Part shown: positions 48,290 to 59,079 of the stretch, piece by piece
Position numbering within the stretch: position 1 is the stretch's first letter
Layout: every line of letters begins with the position of its first letter
From: Calycina herbarum
Taxonomy: Eukaryota; Ascomycota; Leotiomycetes; Helotiales; Pezizellaceae
DNA length: 64,000 nucleotides
Assembly: GCA_001414485.1 (NCBI GenBank)
Contig: LLEY01000007.1
Coordinates: 682,001-746,000 of the forward strand
Reading direction: 5' to 3'
Notes under the pieces: generated by a model
The model's input: the letters and a program-made list of their open reading frames with translations, nothing else
Database searches by the model: none
What the model was told of the DNA's origin: nothing
Made by a program: the position numbers and the translations under genes

Positions 48290-50293
48290 ATGCCTCCACG
48301 AATACACCGCATTCGTCTTGGACTTTCCAAACTATCCAAACCCTCAATTGGATCTGCCCCACCGCAAATATGCCCAGTCTGCACATTTGCAAGGAATTCA
48401 TCACGAAGAGCAACCTCAACACCACGACGGCCACAGCTCCAGAATCGAATTGAACGACGCCAACAATTCAATGTGTCCGCTGCGGCACATACCGAGCCTT
48501 CGAAAACTCGAGTGCCACTCTCACCACTCTCACCACGAATTGAGCTTCGAGATGCTTTGAATGAGCTGCAGAAATATGCGGCCAATTACGTTAATCTTTC
48601 GAGATTGCAATTGGCTCTGCGGGGATTGGAACAACCTGCGGGGAACGAGACGATACGAATTGCTATATTGGGACTGGCGGATGGAGGGGATTCTTTAGAT
48701 AAGGCGAAGCAGCTCGTACGGTTGCTACTAGCTGATCCATTGAAGGCGGAAGAAGAGTGGGAACGGATACTTCTTGACGAACAACCAGGAAATCGACCAC
48801 TGTTATTACGTGTTGGGCATGAGGGGGAAGAACCGGTTTATAGCAGTCGAATGGTACAGGAATTACATATTTCTTCACCCACGCTCAATGGCCATAAACT
48901 GGAAATTTTAGTTCTGGAGACTGGGCTCCAACAGAACACATTTGGATCCGGAGATGGGAGTCTAGACGAAACCCTGCTGGTGCCAACCATGGAGATACCT
49001 ACCTCGGGATCTGGAAGATATACACCAATTACAACCCCAGTGCATAAATCTTTAATTGTTTCCCAGGGCATCGTTGGAGCTTCGTCACTCATCTCAAGTC
49101 ACCTCACCACGGAGAGAGACATCATTGGCTCAGCTGTGGATGTTCGTGTTGGAGAAGACGATGATCCCACATCTCTGCCATTTCAAATTATTAATGTCGA
49201 TTTGGGAAACACAGCACTCTCTTCCTTCCGACAGAGTGTGAATAATGCCTTGGATTACGAGCATAGCTGGTTCGCAAGTGGAATCCCCGAGATTCTGGAA
49301 TGGTTGAAATCAGGATCCTCCGCAACAGAAGGAACGATGAAGAAACCCGTTCAAAAGCTAGTCGAATCTTTATTGGAATCCACCAACGCCGCCATCCAAG
49401 CAGAGCAAGCTCGCCAATTGAGTGCAGCTCTCAACTCCAGAGTTTCTAGTTCACAACTAGATTCTCTGAAATCAGATCTTTCAAAATGGGCAGAGAGCGC
49501 TCACACAGAACTCCTCGATCATCTCGACATCGCCTTCAACGGCCACAAATGGCGCAAACTGGGATGGTGGAAATTATTCTGGAGAGTGGACGACGTATCC
49601 ATGATCGCCTCCTCCATCCTCGCCCGTCGCTTCCTCGTCGACGCAGAAAAAGAAGCCATCTTCCTCGCCGGCCGCATCGAAGAAGCTGGTGTATTCAAAA
49701 ACACCCCGGATCCAAATGTAAGACATTGGGCGTATAAACCTCTCAAAGAAGAGGAACTCGCGGAACCGAAATTGGGTTCTGAACCTGTGGTTCCAAGGAT
49801 GAAAGACCTTGTCTTGCTAGAGGATGGGGAGAGAGGACTGAAGAATCAGAATTGGCCGCTGCATATTCCTAGCACGAGGAGGTATCTTGATGGGGAGACT
49901 GTACCCGCGTTACAGGCTTTGGCGCAGAAACTTGTCCTTCAGACTCTTACTACTTCTTCGTTGTTTTCTGCTTTGGGCGGACTGACTTATGTTTCGAGTA
50001 TGTCTACTTCCTTCTACGAAGCAGGTGCTGTTACGGCCCTGGGTGTCGTTTGGGCACTCAGAAGGATGCAAGGGAAATGGGAGGCGGCCCGAAAATTCTG
50101 GGAGGGCGAAGTGAGGGAAGAAGGCAGAAAGGCTGTTAGGGGAGTGGAGGGCGTTATTGGTGGAGTATTGAAAGCTTCGGGTGAATCGGTTATCGTTGCT
50201 GATCCGGAGTTGGAAAAGGCGAAGGTGATGGTGAAAAGGGCGGAGGATGCTTTGGAGCCTTTTCATGAGGATGTAGAGGATGAAGATGTATGA
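48290..50293 (+). CDS. Mitochondrial Mmc1-like membrane protein (dynamin-like C-terminal region)
   Basis: Single-exon gene of 667 residues. I take ATG 48290 as the start. The N-terminus (MPPRIHRIRLGLSKLSKPSI, then ARNSSRRATSTPRRPQ) is basic, Ser-rich and without acids, as in a mitochondrial presequence. The body is helical and soluble in character, with LNELQKYAANYVNLSRLQLAL, DVRVGEDDDPTSLPFQIINV and DHLDIAFNGHKWRKLGWWKLFWRVDDV. Two hydrophobic segments at about 559-573 (SALGGLTYVSSMSTS) and 578-592 (GAVTALGVVWALRRM) look like a membrane hairpin near the C-terminus, followed by a charged tail. The pattern fits the fungal Mmc1 family with a dynamin-like C-terminal region as I remember it; that assignment is from memory and moderate. 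It is intact, with normal composition. Confidence 0.7.
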   Translation: MPPRIHRIRLGLSKLSKPSIGSAPPQICPVCTFARNSSRRATSTPRRPQLQNRIERRQQFNVSAAAHTEPSKTRVPLSPLSPRIELRDALNELQKYAANYVNLSRLQLALRGLEQPAGNETIRIAILGLADGGDSLDKAKQLVRLLLADPLKAEEEWERILLDEQPGNRPLLLRVGHEGEEPVYSSRMVQELHISSPTLNGHKLEILVLETGLQQNTFGSGDGSLDETLLVPTMEIPTSGSGRYTPITTPVHKSLIVSQGIVGASSLISSHLTTERDIIGSAVDVRVGEDDDPTSLPFQIINVDLGNTALSSFRQSVNNALDYEHSWFASGIPEILEWLKSGSSATEGTMKKPVQKLVESLLESTNAAIQAEQARQLSAALNSRVSSSQLDSLKSDLSKWAESAHTELLDHLDIAFNGHKWRKLGWWKLFWRVDDVSMIASSILARRFLVDAEKEAIFLAGRIEEAGVFKNTPDPNVRHWAYKPLKEEELAEPKLGSEPVVPRMKDLVLLEDGERGLKNQNWPLHIPSTRRYLDGETVPALQALAQKLVLQTLTTSSLFSALGGLTYVSSMSTSFYEAGAVTALGVVWALRRMQGKWEAARKFWEGEVREEGRKAVRGVEGVIGGVLKASGESVIVADPELEKAKVMVKRAEDALEPFHEDVEDEDV

Positions 50294-50598
50294 TACGAAT
50301 GTTACTATAATGTAATATAAAGTAGATACCCACCTCAATTCTAACTTGGAGGTGGTGGTAAGCGAGATCGAGAAAGAGGAAGCGAGGCACCAAGGGGTAC
50401 ACGACTAGTTAATAGTAGAACATCTTATCTCTTCTTCTTATATTATTCATCCGAGACTTGATATATAGATTTAATTAGTAAAGTTATAACTAATTTAAAT
50501 TAAAAAGAACTTACTTTAGTTATAAGTTCTTTAAAATAGAAGCTATTAAAGAATAGACTTTATATGTAAGTAGCTCTTATTCTCTTTTATACTTTTTA

Positions 50599-53500
50599 CG
50601 GTAATTGACAATTTTGTCCCTTAATTAATTTTTTATACCTAAAATGTCCCTTCAATCTTCGATTTATACCTAATTTATCCCCTAAATTTTTAAGAGACAT
50701 TTTAGTCACAAATTAAGAGACATTTCAGTCAGTTAAGACATTTTTTTTACTTATTCTTTTACTTATACTAAAACACTAAGAAATCAATGAAGAAAGCAAA
50801 TTTATATATTTCTACACTACCTATAAGGTACTAATTCTTACTTCGTAAGCTTTTGCGAGATCCCTCTTTAGGTGGAATACTCTAATCCTTTCGCTTACGG
50901 CTCTGACTTTTAGTACTCAAATTGACTCCTTAAGGCTCAGGATCGTCGATTTGAGTACTAATTCCACCCTTAATTTCTTCTAGAACTTGAATAACACTGC
51001 CTATACTATTCTCGCCCTGAGATGCTGCTTCATCAGCCTTATCCTGCGGAGCCTTTTGCTTAATAACCTCTCTAACGCTATATAATTGATCTAATATACT
51101 AGGCGTAAGTCGACGCCCTTTAGCATCTATAGTAGCCTCTCGATTAGTATAGTACTAATATCTATCAATTATACCCTAACTTGCCCCCGCTCGTCGCTTC
51201 TTAATATTACCCTGCTTATTTAAAACTTCTAGGAAGATTCCTAGCCTAATAAATCGCTCGTTAATCCCTCTACTGCTAGTAGTATTAAATCGTTGTTATA
51301 CGCGATCTATAATCAGCTTAGCCTCGCTATCGTCGCTCTTACTTATAATTAAGGCCTCGTTAAGCTTAAATAGCTCCTCTTGTTAAATACGAATAGATTC
51401 GCTAAAAAAGTCCTCTTCCTCGCTCTCCGAGAAGCTATTGAATTCATCTTATACCCCTTCTTCATCCTTAGTATCTAAATCCTCCTTAAGTAATGTTAAA
51501 ACTCGGCTTCGGCAATAGGTAGTAATCCTTGTTCGAGTAGTAGGTTCCTCCCCGTTGTTAATACCCTTAAGAAAGACCTCCTGATCTACGAACTCGTCGT
51601 CGCTTGAGTTGCTATCACTCCTATTAATAAATTAAGCCTCTTTTGCCTTCTACGCACGCCTGTGAGCAGATGGCACTCTAGTATATGTTCTTAAATTATA
51701 ACTAACTTCTTGGCAATTGCGGTACTTCCGATTTAAAAGTCGATATTCTCGGCGGATACGTGCCTTCTTTGGTCGTCTTACGTGGCGCTCTCTCGGTGGT
51801 GGTAAAATACTAGGGGTTGCTTTAAGGTTATTAATCGTAAGAAATAGCTTAAATGTAGTACTATATGTTGATCGATAATTTAAGAGTAAATAGCTATAGT
51901 GGAAGAATTAGACGACATCGATAGTAAGATACCGGTAATAGGCAATTGTATATGAGCAAGGTGATTAGTAATCCTAGAAAGAGAGGCAAGAGTAAGTACG
52001 CTCTTTGAGGTTAACTCGGCAGCGGTGTTTTCTAGGTGTAGTAACTTGGTATACGTCTCTACTAGTAGGAATAACTTTATACTTTCTAGTATACTCTAAT
52101 CGTTCGAGATAGAGCTTCTACGGCTTATTCGAGACCTTAGTGTATTTAGCAGATTGATGGCAACGAGTATAAAATGTCTTTATAACCCAATCTTATATAC
52201 TATTAAGTAATTGTATTAGTAGACGATTCTGAATCTCGCTCTATATTGAGTTTATACTCTTAACGATATTTGATATGTTATAGCTATATCGAGAAAGTCC
52301 CTGGCATTTAATTATGTCGTATACTAAGAATATATTAGTTGGAATCGTAGCAACGTATTCGGAGAGGGTTTTGTTAGAGTACTTCTTTTTAAACTTCGCT
52401 ATCTAAGAAAGAGCCTCTTAGTACGTCTCCTCCTCTTTTGCACGACAAAGTCTCCACCACAGCTGCCTAGGCTCCTGGCCATACCGGAAGGCAATATTAT
52501 CTGCAATATGCTGACAACAAGCTAGAGCGTGAGCCTTCGGAAAGCTGTACAGGAGTTGCTTTCGTAGGCCCTTTTAGCGGTTACTAATCAACACCTATTT
52601 ATCGACATCCTCGTATATTACTCGAAGAGTTTGAAAGGCACCTGCTATATAACCAAAATACCACTTCTACAACTTCTCGTCTTCCTTTGGTAATAGCGCC
52701 TAACAAATCGGCAGAATTTCGTCGTTAGCATCAATTATAACAGTAATTACTAATACTATCTTAAACTTTGATCGAGTATATATTATATCGACTCTAGCAA
52801 AGTGGCGTAAATATTTGACGGCATTACGAAGAAGTCCTAGAGCGATAAATATACCCTCAAACTCCTTTATCTCCTCGTTGATCTAAAGGTGTACGTAGTA
52901 AGTAGGATCCGAATTCTAGATGCTATTAGCATAATCTAGCAAGAGCGTAAATGACCTCTTCTCCTCCTCAAGGCTGTCGTTACGTTGCTTTTGGATAGCG
53001 CAGTATACCTAACGAGCTAGTATCTCATAAGCTTTGTTATACGACTTCTCGTTATTAACTAAGTTCTTCGCGTTGAATTTAGGATCTCAATCGATAGAAT
53101 CGCTATAGGTTTTAAGAATATATCATATACTGTTCTTACCACAGTAATTTATATGTGTATTTATAGGATAATTGTAAGAGGTATAGGCTCGTAGGATAGC
53201 GCGATGACTTTTAGTAGAAAGGATGATCCGTAGGTAGAAGTCGCAATTCTCTCCCTTACACTTAAGCACAAAGCGCTCTAAATCTGACTTTGCAATCGTA
53301 TAGGATTCATCTCTATTAAGAAGATAGACGACCGCAGCCTCCTTTGCTTCCTTAAGAGTAGGCCACTCCTAACCGATTCGCAGAACGCCCTCTGCTACAA
53401 GAGTCTCTCCAATAGCGTCATCTTATTATTATTGTTACTCAAGTTGTTAAGATAGTATACGACGTAGAGCTACTAACGTACGCTGTTTTACCTTCTCTCA

Positions 53501-53806
53501 ATACTTGGAAGGGAGTATATTATTAGTAATAGTAATAGTAGATAGAGAGGATAGATAGAACATATTACAAAGGAATAGTAAGTTATAACCTACAGTTTTT
53601 ATTCACTTAAAAATAGGTATAAACATATAAGTAAAACAGTGAATATTAACTAACTAAAATATCCCTTATTTTATAACTAAAATGTCCTTTAATTTGTGAC
53701 TAAAATGTCTCTTAAAAATTTAAGGGATAAATTAGGTATAAATCGAAGATTTAAGGGACATTTTAGGTATAAAAAATTAATTAAGGGACAAAATTGTCAA
53801 TTACCG
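50599..53806 (-). mobile_element. Mutator-like element (MULE) with long terminal inverted repeats
   Basis: Terminal inverted repeats of about 133 bp (50599-50731 and 53674-53806) both begin CGGTAATTGACAATTTTGTC and differ at only a handful of sites. They are flanked by a perfect 9-bp duplication TACTTTTTA (50590-50598 and 53807-53815), the hallmark length for Mutator elements. The 3.2-kb interior carries a MULE transposase on the minus strand. It sits between two apparently intact genes, the Mmc1-like gene ending at 50293 and the MATE gene starting at 54384. It is less mutated than the chromoviruses but still has RIP-type stops. Confidence 0.92.
50880..53450 (-). pseudogene. MULE transposase, RIP-damaged
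   Basis: Read on the minus strand, the N-terminal zinc-binding (FAR1/MuDR-like) region shows LERFVLKCKGENCDFYLRI near 53230-53290 and later NYCGKNS. The catalytic MULE region at about 52850-52440 reads SKFKIVLVITVIIDANDEIL, then ALLPKEDEKL, YFGYIAGAFQTLRVIYEDVD, LISNR and AHALACCQHIADNIAFRYG. The SWIM zinc finger is at about 52030-51940 (RVNLKERTYSCLSF, DYQSPCSY). In-frame stops replace Trp or Gln at several places (for example IC*ALLP and KL*KWYFG). SDR, which normally carries a catalytic Asp, reads SNR. SWIM ligands appear to be partly changed. It is not functional as it stands; the family call is firm. Confidence 0.88.
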
Positions 53807-53815
53807 TACTTTTTA

Positions 53816-54383
53816 TATAGATTATATAATTATAGCTCTTATAATAAGCCTAATACAGCTGCTTTTATATATATCTAAATCCTAGGTCTCTATCTTACAA
53901 CTAAATAGAACCAAAAGTTCTTAGACGCTCTAGAAGCTCCTGCCGTTCCTGCCCACTGATTGGTTCGCTTTATCGCTTTTCTCGGTGGGTCAGCGCCAGA
54001 GTGGCTGAGAATGAGATAACCTGTTCTTAATTAAGTTGACAAAACAAGACCAAGTGACAAACATTCAACCATCTCGCTTACAAAACACCCAATCAACCCT
54101 TGCAAGTGAAGACGCCTCCCCCACGACACCCCTTGCTGCCAGCGTCACATCCGCCATCCACACCAACTGGCAACATTCCTATTGGTTGATGAAACGCAAT
54201 CACAGCACCACCTCAACCACCCAGAAATCTGCACAAGGCCAAACGAAGAACACAAACCAAGCCAGGTTACCACCAGAGCAAACCAGAAGCTGCCAATATT
54301 TTCTGGCACTGTTGGCTACAACACGGGACAATCAGTCACCGCATTTGAGACTTCTCTATTTGTAGAAACATGACCCTGCAAAA
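53816..54383. promoter_or_regulatory. Upstream region of the MATE gene
   Basis: The first 60 bases are AT-rich debris beside the MULE; from about 53890 the composition is normal. An open frame at 54036-54365 begins with TTG and has no motif, so it is taken as leader or promoter. No specific site can be named. Confidence 0.4.
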
Positions 54384-56133
54384 ATGTTCAGAGGAAATCC
54401 AAGCATCGAAAACCGGGGTCAGTACCAAAGAATGGCGGCTTCAGATCCGCACTCGAGAAAGACGATCGCGAATGGCGACCACGAAGGTGAAGTAGACAGG
54501 ACAATTTGGAGTCGTATTCAAGCAAGTCGTAGGACGTTGGTTTCCCCTGACTCTTCGTCTTCAAAACTGCATATCTAGATAACTGATGATATGATAGCTA
54601 CTGGGGCTCTCTCCCCTGGAACTTCCTCGCGTTTCTTCTTCCGGCACTCTATTCCACCCTCAGCAAACTCTGGGTCGCGAACATAGACTCAAATCTCGTT
54701 GCCACGACCGATGTGTACACCTACATTTCAACAATAGCTGAGGTTCTCAATGAAGGAATCCCTCGAACGGCATGGCTCATCATAGGCGACAACGCAACAC
54801 GCTCGCAAGCATCCCGTCTCAGTCTTTCCTACACCGTGATAGTCACGCAAACCATTCTGGGGCTCATCATGACAATCATTCTCATCGCAGCCGCTGACTC
54901 CTTCGCGTCATCCTTTGTCCCGGTCGAAGTGAGGAAAGCGAGTTTAACCTACGTCCGCATCTCCGCACCTGTAGCCCTTTCATCGGCCATCCAAGTCGCT
55001 GTTTCCACTTGCACGAGGGCTTTGGATAAACCAGATGTTCCCGTCTTCATAAGTTCCGTTGGATTTCTCCTTAACATCGTCCTCGACTTCCTCGTCATCT
55101 CCAAATTCCACGTCGGGAACTTCACACCTAATATTCATATGCAAGCTGGAATCAGATTAGCCTGTGATTTCCTCTCCGCCCTCTCGGGTCTCGGTTACTT
55201 CTACTATCTCACCCTCAAGATTCGGAGGAAACTGAAAGATGATGGTTCAGAAGAACGCATCACACCTTCACTTCCCGCCCTGAAAATCCTGGCTCGTCCG
55301 GCTATTTGGACGTTCTCGGAATCTATCATTAGGAATGCACTTTACCTCTGGGTCGTGGGAGTGATCATCGGCATGGGGAAAACTTATGCCACGGCATGGG
55401 GAGTGTTCAATACTATTCGCTGGGGCTTGATAATGGTGCCGGTACAAGCACTTCAAGCAAGCACTTTGACGTTTGTGGGTCATGAATGGAGTTCTTGGCA
55501 TGCTAGAGCTGGAGCTGGGAATAGGAGACCAGTTGCGACGTGGGAGGATTTGAGAGGTTAGTTTCGATTTCGATTTCGAGGAGGGGGTGTTGACTGATAC
55601 TTGTGTAGCTATTGGACGACCGGCATTGAATTCAGCGCTTGTCTCGTTGGTTGTTGAAGTGCCGATTTGTATATTCCTCTCGCTTTGGGGGATGAAGGGT
55701 TTCGCGCGTTATCTTTCGGATTCTGAGGAGGTGGCAGGTATAACTCAGAAAATGTGGCGCGTACGTCTCTCTTTCCTCTTGCCTCCCCATCCCCTTCTCC
55801 TGGTCCAACTAACACATGATAAAAAAACAGAACATAGATTGGTGCTACATCTTCTACGCAACCTCCTATCAATTCTCCGCTATTCTTCTCGCCACTGTTC
55901 CCCGTTGGTACCTTTACCAAGCTCTCGGCTCAAATTTCTTCTGGATGCTTCCTTGGGCAATTGTCATGACAGTTAAGAAATTTGAGGAGACCAAGGCTTG
56001 GACCTTTTATGCGGTTATTTTCGGGGGAGCCTTGGTGTTTGATTTTTTTAATGTTGGATTGGTCTTGGGGATTTGGACTTGGAAACTTTTGAAGGGAAAG
56101 ATGAAGATTAGAAAGGTTGGGAGGAGTTTGTGA
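54384..56133 (+). CDS. MATE-family (multidrug and toxin extrusion) membrane transporter
   Basis: Predicted cation-coupled exporter in the plasma membrane or vacuole. Proposed exons are 54384-54535, 54598-55556, 55609-55760 and 55831-56133, giving 521 residues, the normal size for about 12 membrane segments. Intron 2 (GTTAGT..GTGTAG) and intron 3 (GTACGT..AACAG) keep frame exactly. Intron 1 (GTTGGT..GATAG, 62 bp) is my best solution and least certain, as is the choice of ATG 54384 over 54432. Landmarks: PWNFLAFLLPALYSTLSKLW (first segment), STIAEVLNEGIPRTAWLIIGD, LTYVRISAPVALSSAIQVAV, RALDKPDVPVFISSVGF (the conserved RAL-----P region), ALYLWVVGVIIGMG, WCYIFYATSYQFSAILLA. No frameshift is needed. 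Substrate unknown. Confidence 0.78.
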
Positions 56134-56392
56134 GGGGACAAGCTCGCGGTAGACACAGAGCCAAGAGTGGTTGTATGTATGATTCGAGTCAAAGGAAGTT
56201 ACGCCCAATTAATTTTGCAACCCCTTTTCTTCCTCGCTTAGAGATACTGTGTTGATTACTATCTGACAGCTACGACTATTCACTGGACTTGGTAATAACT
56301 TGTATTGGTGTGCTACTCAAGTTCTTACTAATATTAAAGGTTTTCCAAAGCTCACACATGCATTTTCTATTTCCAACTTGCCTAGGATAGTT

Positions 56393-57079
56393 CTATTCAG
56401 TTCCTGCTTGTTCCTTCATTCTTTTCCAACTCGCCGGCAGATGGCCACCAATGCTCAACCGATCTGCCTCTTCCTTCAACTCCTCCCAAAGCCGGAACAT
56501 TTGCCTCTTAAATGCTCCTTCCGGCTTATCACTTGGACTAGTATATAAGGGTGGAGACATTGTTCCTAATTGGTCCTGCAATTCTCACCTTGGTCAGATG
56601 CTCATAGTTGAAAACCACAAACTAGGAGAGGAATATATAGCTGACCTTTTTCAGTGCCAATGATATGAATGCGATAGTGAAAGTAATCCACCAATAAGAT
56701 CGGTTCGGACCCCTCAGATGTCGTCCCCCACGAAATTCTATCGTTCCTGAACCTCCATTGACGATATTCTTACGGTCAGCAACAGCATCAAGACCTCTAT
56801 TTCTCAATGCTAGTGCCAATCTCTAGTAATATTCTTGGGGTTTGTTTGACCATTCAGGGCGGACTTTCCAAGGCTGTCCGACAGCTTCAATTTCTATGCC
56901 ATAACGCGACCAAAGTCAGGAAGTCTCGAGGTAATCAAAACAAGTGCTGAAAGCTTTCTGCCACTGAATAAAAGAATGTCGATGAAGATCTTATTATCAT
57001 TTAGTATCATCTCCTCCCTTCTGTTCCATAGCTCGCAGTCATAGCCCGTAATGTGCCGAGCCGTATTTTCCAATCCCAA
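56393..57079 (-). pseudogene. Possible amidoligase-like protein remnant
   Basis: Minus-strand coding debris in at least three frame pieces. The middle piece reads YGIEIEAVGQPWKVRPEW, a stop, then LALALRNRGLDAVADRKNIV and IEFRGGRH. A FG-E-E motif followed by a PW and an ALRNRGL segment recalls fungal proteins with an amidoligase (ATP-grasp-like ligase) fold; this is from memory and weak. The upstream piece (57079-56894) reads GYDCELWNRREEMILND, and the downstream piece (56581-56393) reads AFKRQMFRLWEELKEEADRL. At least one stop and two frame changes argue for a pseudogene. Confidence 0.35.
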
Positions 57080-57497
57080 GACTGTGTAGCCACACCCACT
57101 ATGAAAACTGCCTTAAGCATAATAGAGGCGTTTTAGGCTGAAGTGAGAATATTTGTTGGGCTGACATGTTGTGTCACTTGGGGAGGCACAAAATCGCTAG
57201 TTAGCGCCCGGCTGGTATGAGCAGGAATCTTGGTATATGCGATATCTCGGTGAGCCTTTGCATGCGACTGTTTGGCCGCAGCATTTCATTTGTGGGAATA
57301 TCCGCTATTTCTGGCGGGAAGTGATCGTGGCTTTTGATAGGTTACAAGGCTTAATTGAGGGTGTGGGGGCTAATGCAGCCTCTCGGTTTTCCTGAGCCTG
57401 CCACCACATTAAATACCCTTCGGTTAGCCTTTCCTTTTTTGGTCTCTCATGATTCTTTGTGTGTATCCTTTTCCCCTATCTGAAGCAAAAACCCAAG
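57080..57497. promoter_or_regulatory. Upstream region of the GGCT-like gene
   Basis: GC-balanced DNA with no coding motif. The pyrimidine-rich CTTTCCTTTTTTGG at about 57429 lies roughly 60 bases before the start codon, as in many fungal core promoters. Confidence 0.4.
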
Positions 57498-58307
57498 ATG
57501 GCTTACCCCTCAAGTTACGAAAGGCCGACGCGAGTTGCGGTTCAAACTGTCTATTTTGCCTATGGCAGCAATCTCTCTCTTGCGCAAATGGCGAAACGCT
57601 GCCCTGAAAGTCGCTATCTCGGACTCGGACTCCTCCCCAATTTCAAATGGCAAATCAACACTCGGGGTTATGCAAACGTTTGCATTTCAGAGGGCGACAG
57701 TGTCGAGGGCCTCTGCTTCTTGTTAAGTCAAAAGGACGAGAAGAGGTTGGATTTCAATGAGGGCTTTCCGACTGCTTTTCAGAAGCAGAGTTTCAAAGTA
57801 GAGGTATCTGCAGCAACAGCCAGCATAGCAGGACGGAGGGTCAGGGAGGTTATCGACAAGATTTTACAACCGTTCTCAGAATCTCAACACCAACATTCGA
57901 CCACAGGCATTCCGAAGTATCATTCAGACACATATGAGTCAATAAATGCTTTTTTGTACATCAACTGGCTAAATACCGAAGATGGAATGCCACGGACGGA
58001 ATACATTTCACGAATCAGTAGTGGAGTTGAAGACGCGAAAGTCTTGGGGGTACCGGGTCAATACTTTGTGAAGTATTTTAAGGGTCCAATGGAGCGTAGA
58101 TCCATACAGAGAGTCCCACAAGGAAGTGGAGAGATAAACGTTCAATATGCTGGACCACAGCAGCACAGGCAAGCAACGGAGAGCAGAAGTTCAAGACTGC
58201 CCTTATCAGATGACAGTCGACAAAGATTGGGGGAGGAAAGGATCGAATATGGGAGATCTAATTCTGCGCGCGGGGAGGACAGGATGGAGGATCAGGTAAG
58301 AAGCTAA
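57498..58307 (+). CDS. Gamma-glutamylcyclotransferase-like protein
   Basis: Cytosolic enzyme type that releases 5-oxoproline from gamma-glutamyl compounds; whether this member acts on glutathione or gamma-glutamyl amino acids is unknown. The GGCT-fold signature YFAYGSNLS is at residues 19-27, and a candidate catalytic Glu is at residue 88 (RLDFNEGFP). The fold continues to about residue 200 (INAFLYINWL, TEYISRISSGVEDAKVLGVP). The start at ATG 57498 leaves 17 residues before the motif. In the unspliced frame the protein is 269 residues and ends QVRS. GTAAGA at 58296 and a TTAG acceptor at 58354 would instead join a basic tail (STEREASPRHRTRHSRRHGG...) ending at TAG 58480. Either form leaves the enzyme domain whole. 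Confidence 0.75.
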   Translation: MAYPSSYERPTRVAVQTVYFAYGSNLSLAQMAKRCPESRYLGLGLLPNFKWQINTRGYANVCISEGDSVEGLCFLLSQKDEKRLDFNEGFPTAFQKQSFKVEVSAATASIAGRRVREVIDKILQPFSESQHQHSTTGIPKYHSDTYESINAFLYINWLNTEDGMPRTEYISRISSGVEDAKVLGVPGQYFVKYFKGPMERRSIQRVPQGSGEINVQYAGPQQHRQATESRSSRLPLSDDSRQRLGEERIEYGRSNSARGEDRMEDQVRS

Positions 58308-58480
58308 TCAGATCATGAGAGGGAAGTCCATGTTGCTGGTGCCTCGCATCTTAGTCAACTGAAAGAGAAGCATCACCACGTCACAGAACGAGACATTCGA
58401 GAAGGCACGGAGGGAGACGAAGAAGTGGAGGAGGAAGACATCATGAATCAATCCCAAGCCCTCCCAGATCAAGAAATTAG

Positions 58481-59079
58481 TTCTCAAGAGCGACTTATCG
58501 TATGAGCGATTATTATTAGATCGTATCAATTCATCTGTTGCCACAAGTAGACCAGCCTTCGTGAAATTTTCTGTTCCAACATTCTAACAAGGAAACTCGA
58601 GGCCGAGCAGTTGTTCTAACTCACCACCCTTCCATCTGTTTCTAATTGTAGTGTAGACTTCCAAAGAATGTCACATCCTCTGTCAGCTGCAATCTACAAA
58701 GTTCGAGCCTCACGCCACGGAGCACTGAATTCGGAAGGAGCCTTACTGCTTAATATGCCGAGCCTTGTACAAAAAGTAACCATAAACAGAGCCTAAATGG
58801 CTGAGACTTTAAACAGTCCCCAGCCTCCTGCAACTCTCAGCTCTGCCATTGAGAGCTTCCCAATTCGCTGTCTATGTTTGTCCACATCAAGGCCCAATCG
58901 ATTTCGATGTTTGCTTAAGACTACAGAAACCCCCACGGGCTGGACCTCGCCACATATCTATATTGCGGCCCAAACCTCGGGTTACTAGCCCCCAACTGTG
59001 AAGTTCCGCCTCCAGGAGGCGTATTTCAAATTGAGCGAAGAATTTGAGGCGAAATAGCAACTACTGACTGGTACCATAT
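58481..59079. other. Gene-free spacer with a small open frame
   Basis: Mostly non-coding. A 63-codon ATG frame at 58797-58988 (MAETLNSPQPPATLSS...) has no recognisable motif. It could be a decayed N-terminal exon of the following transporter, but nothing supports a join. Confidence 0.35.
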
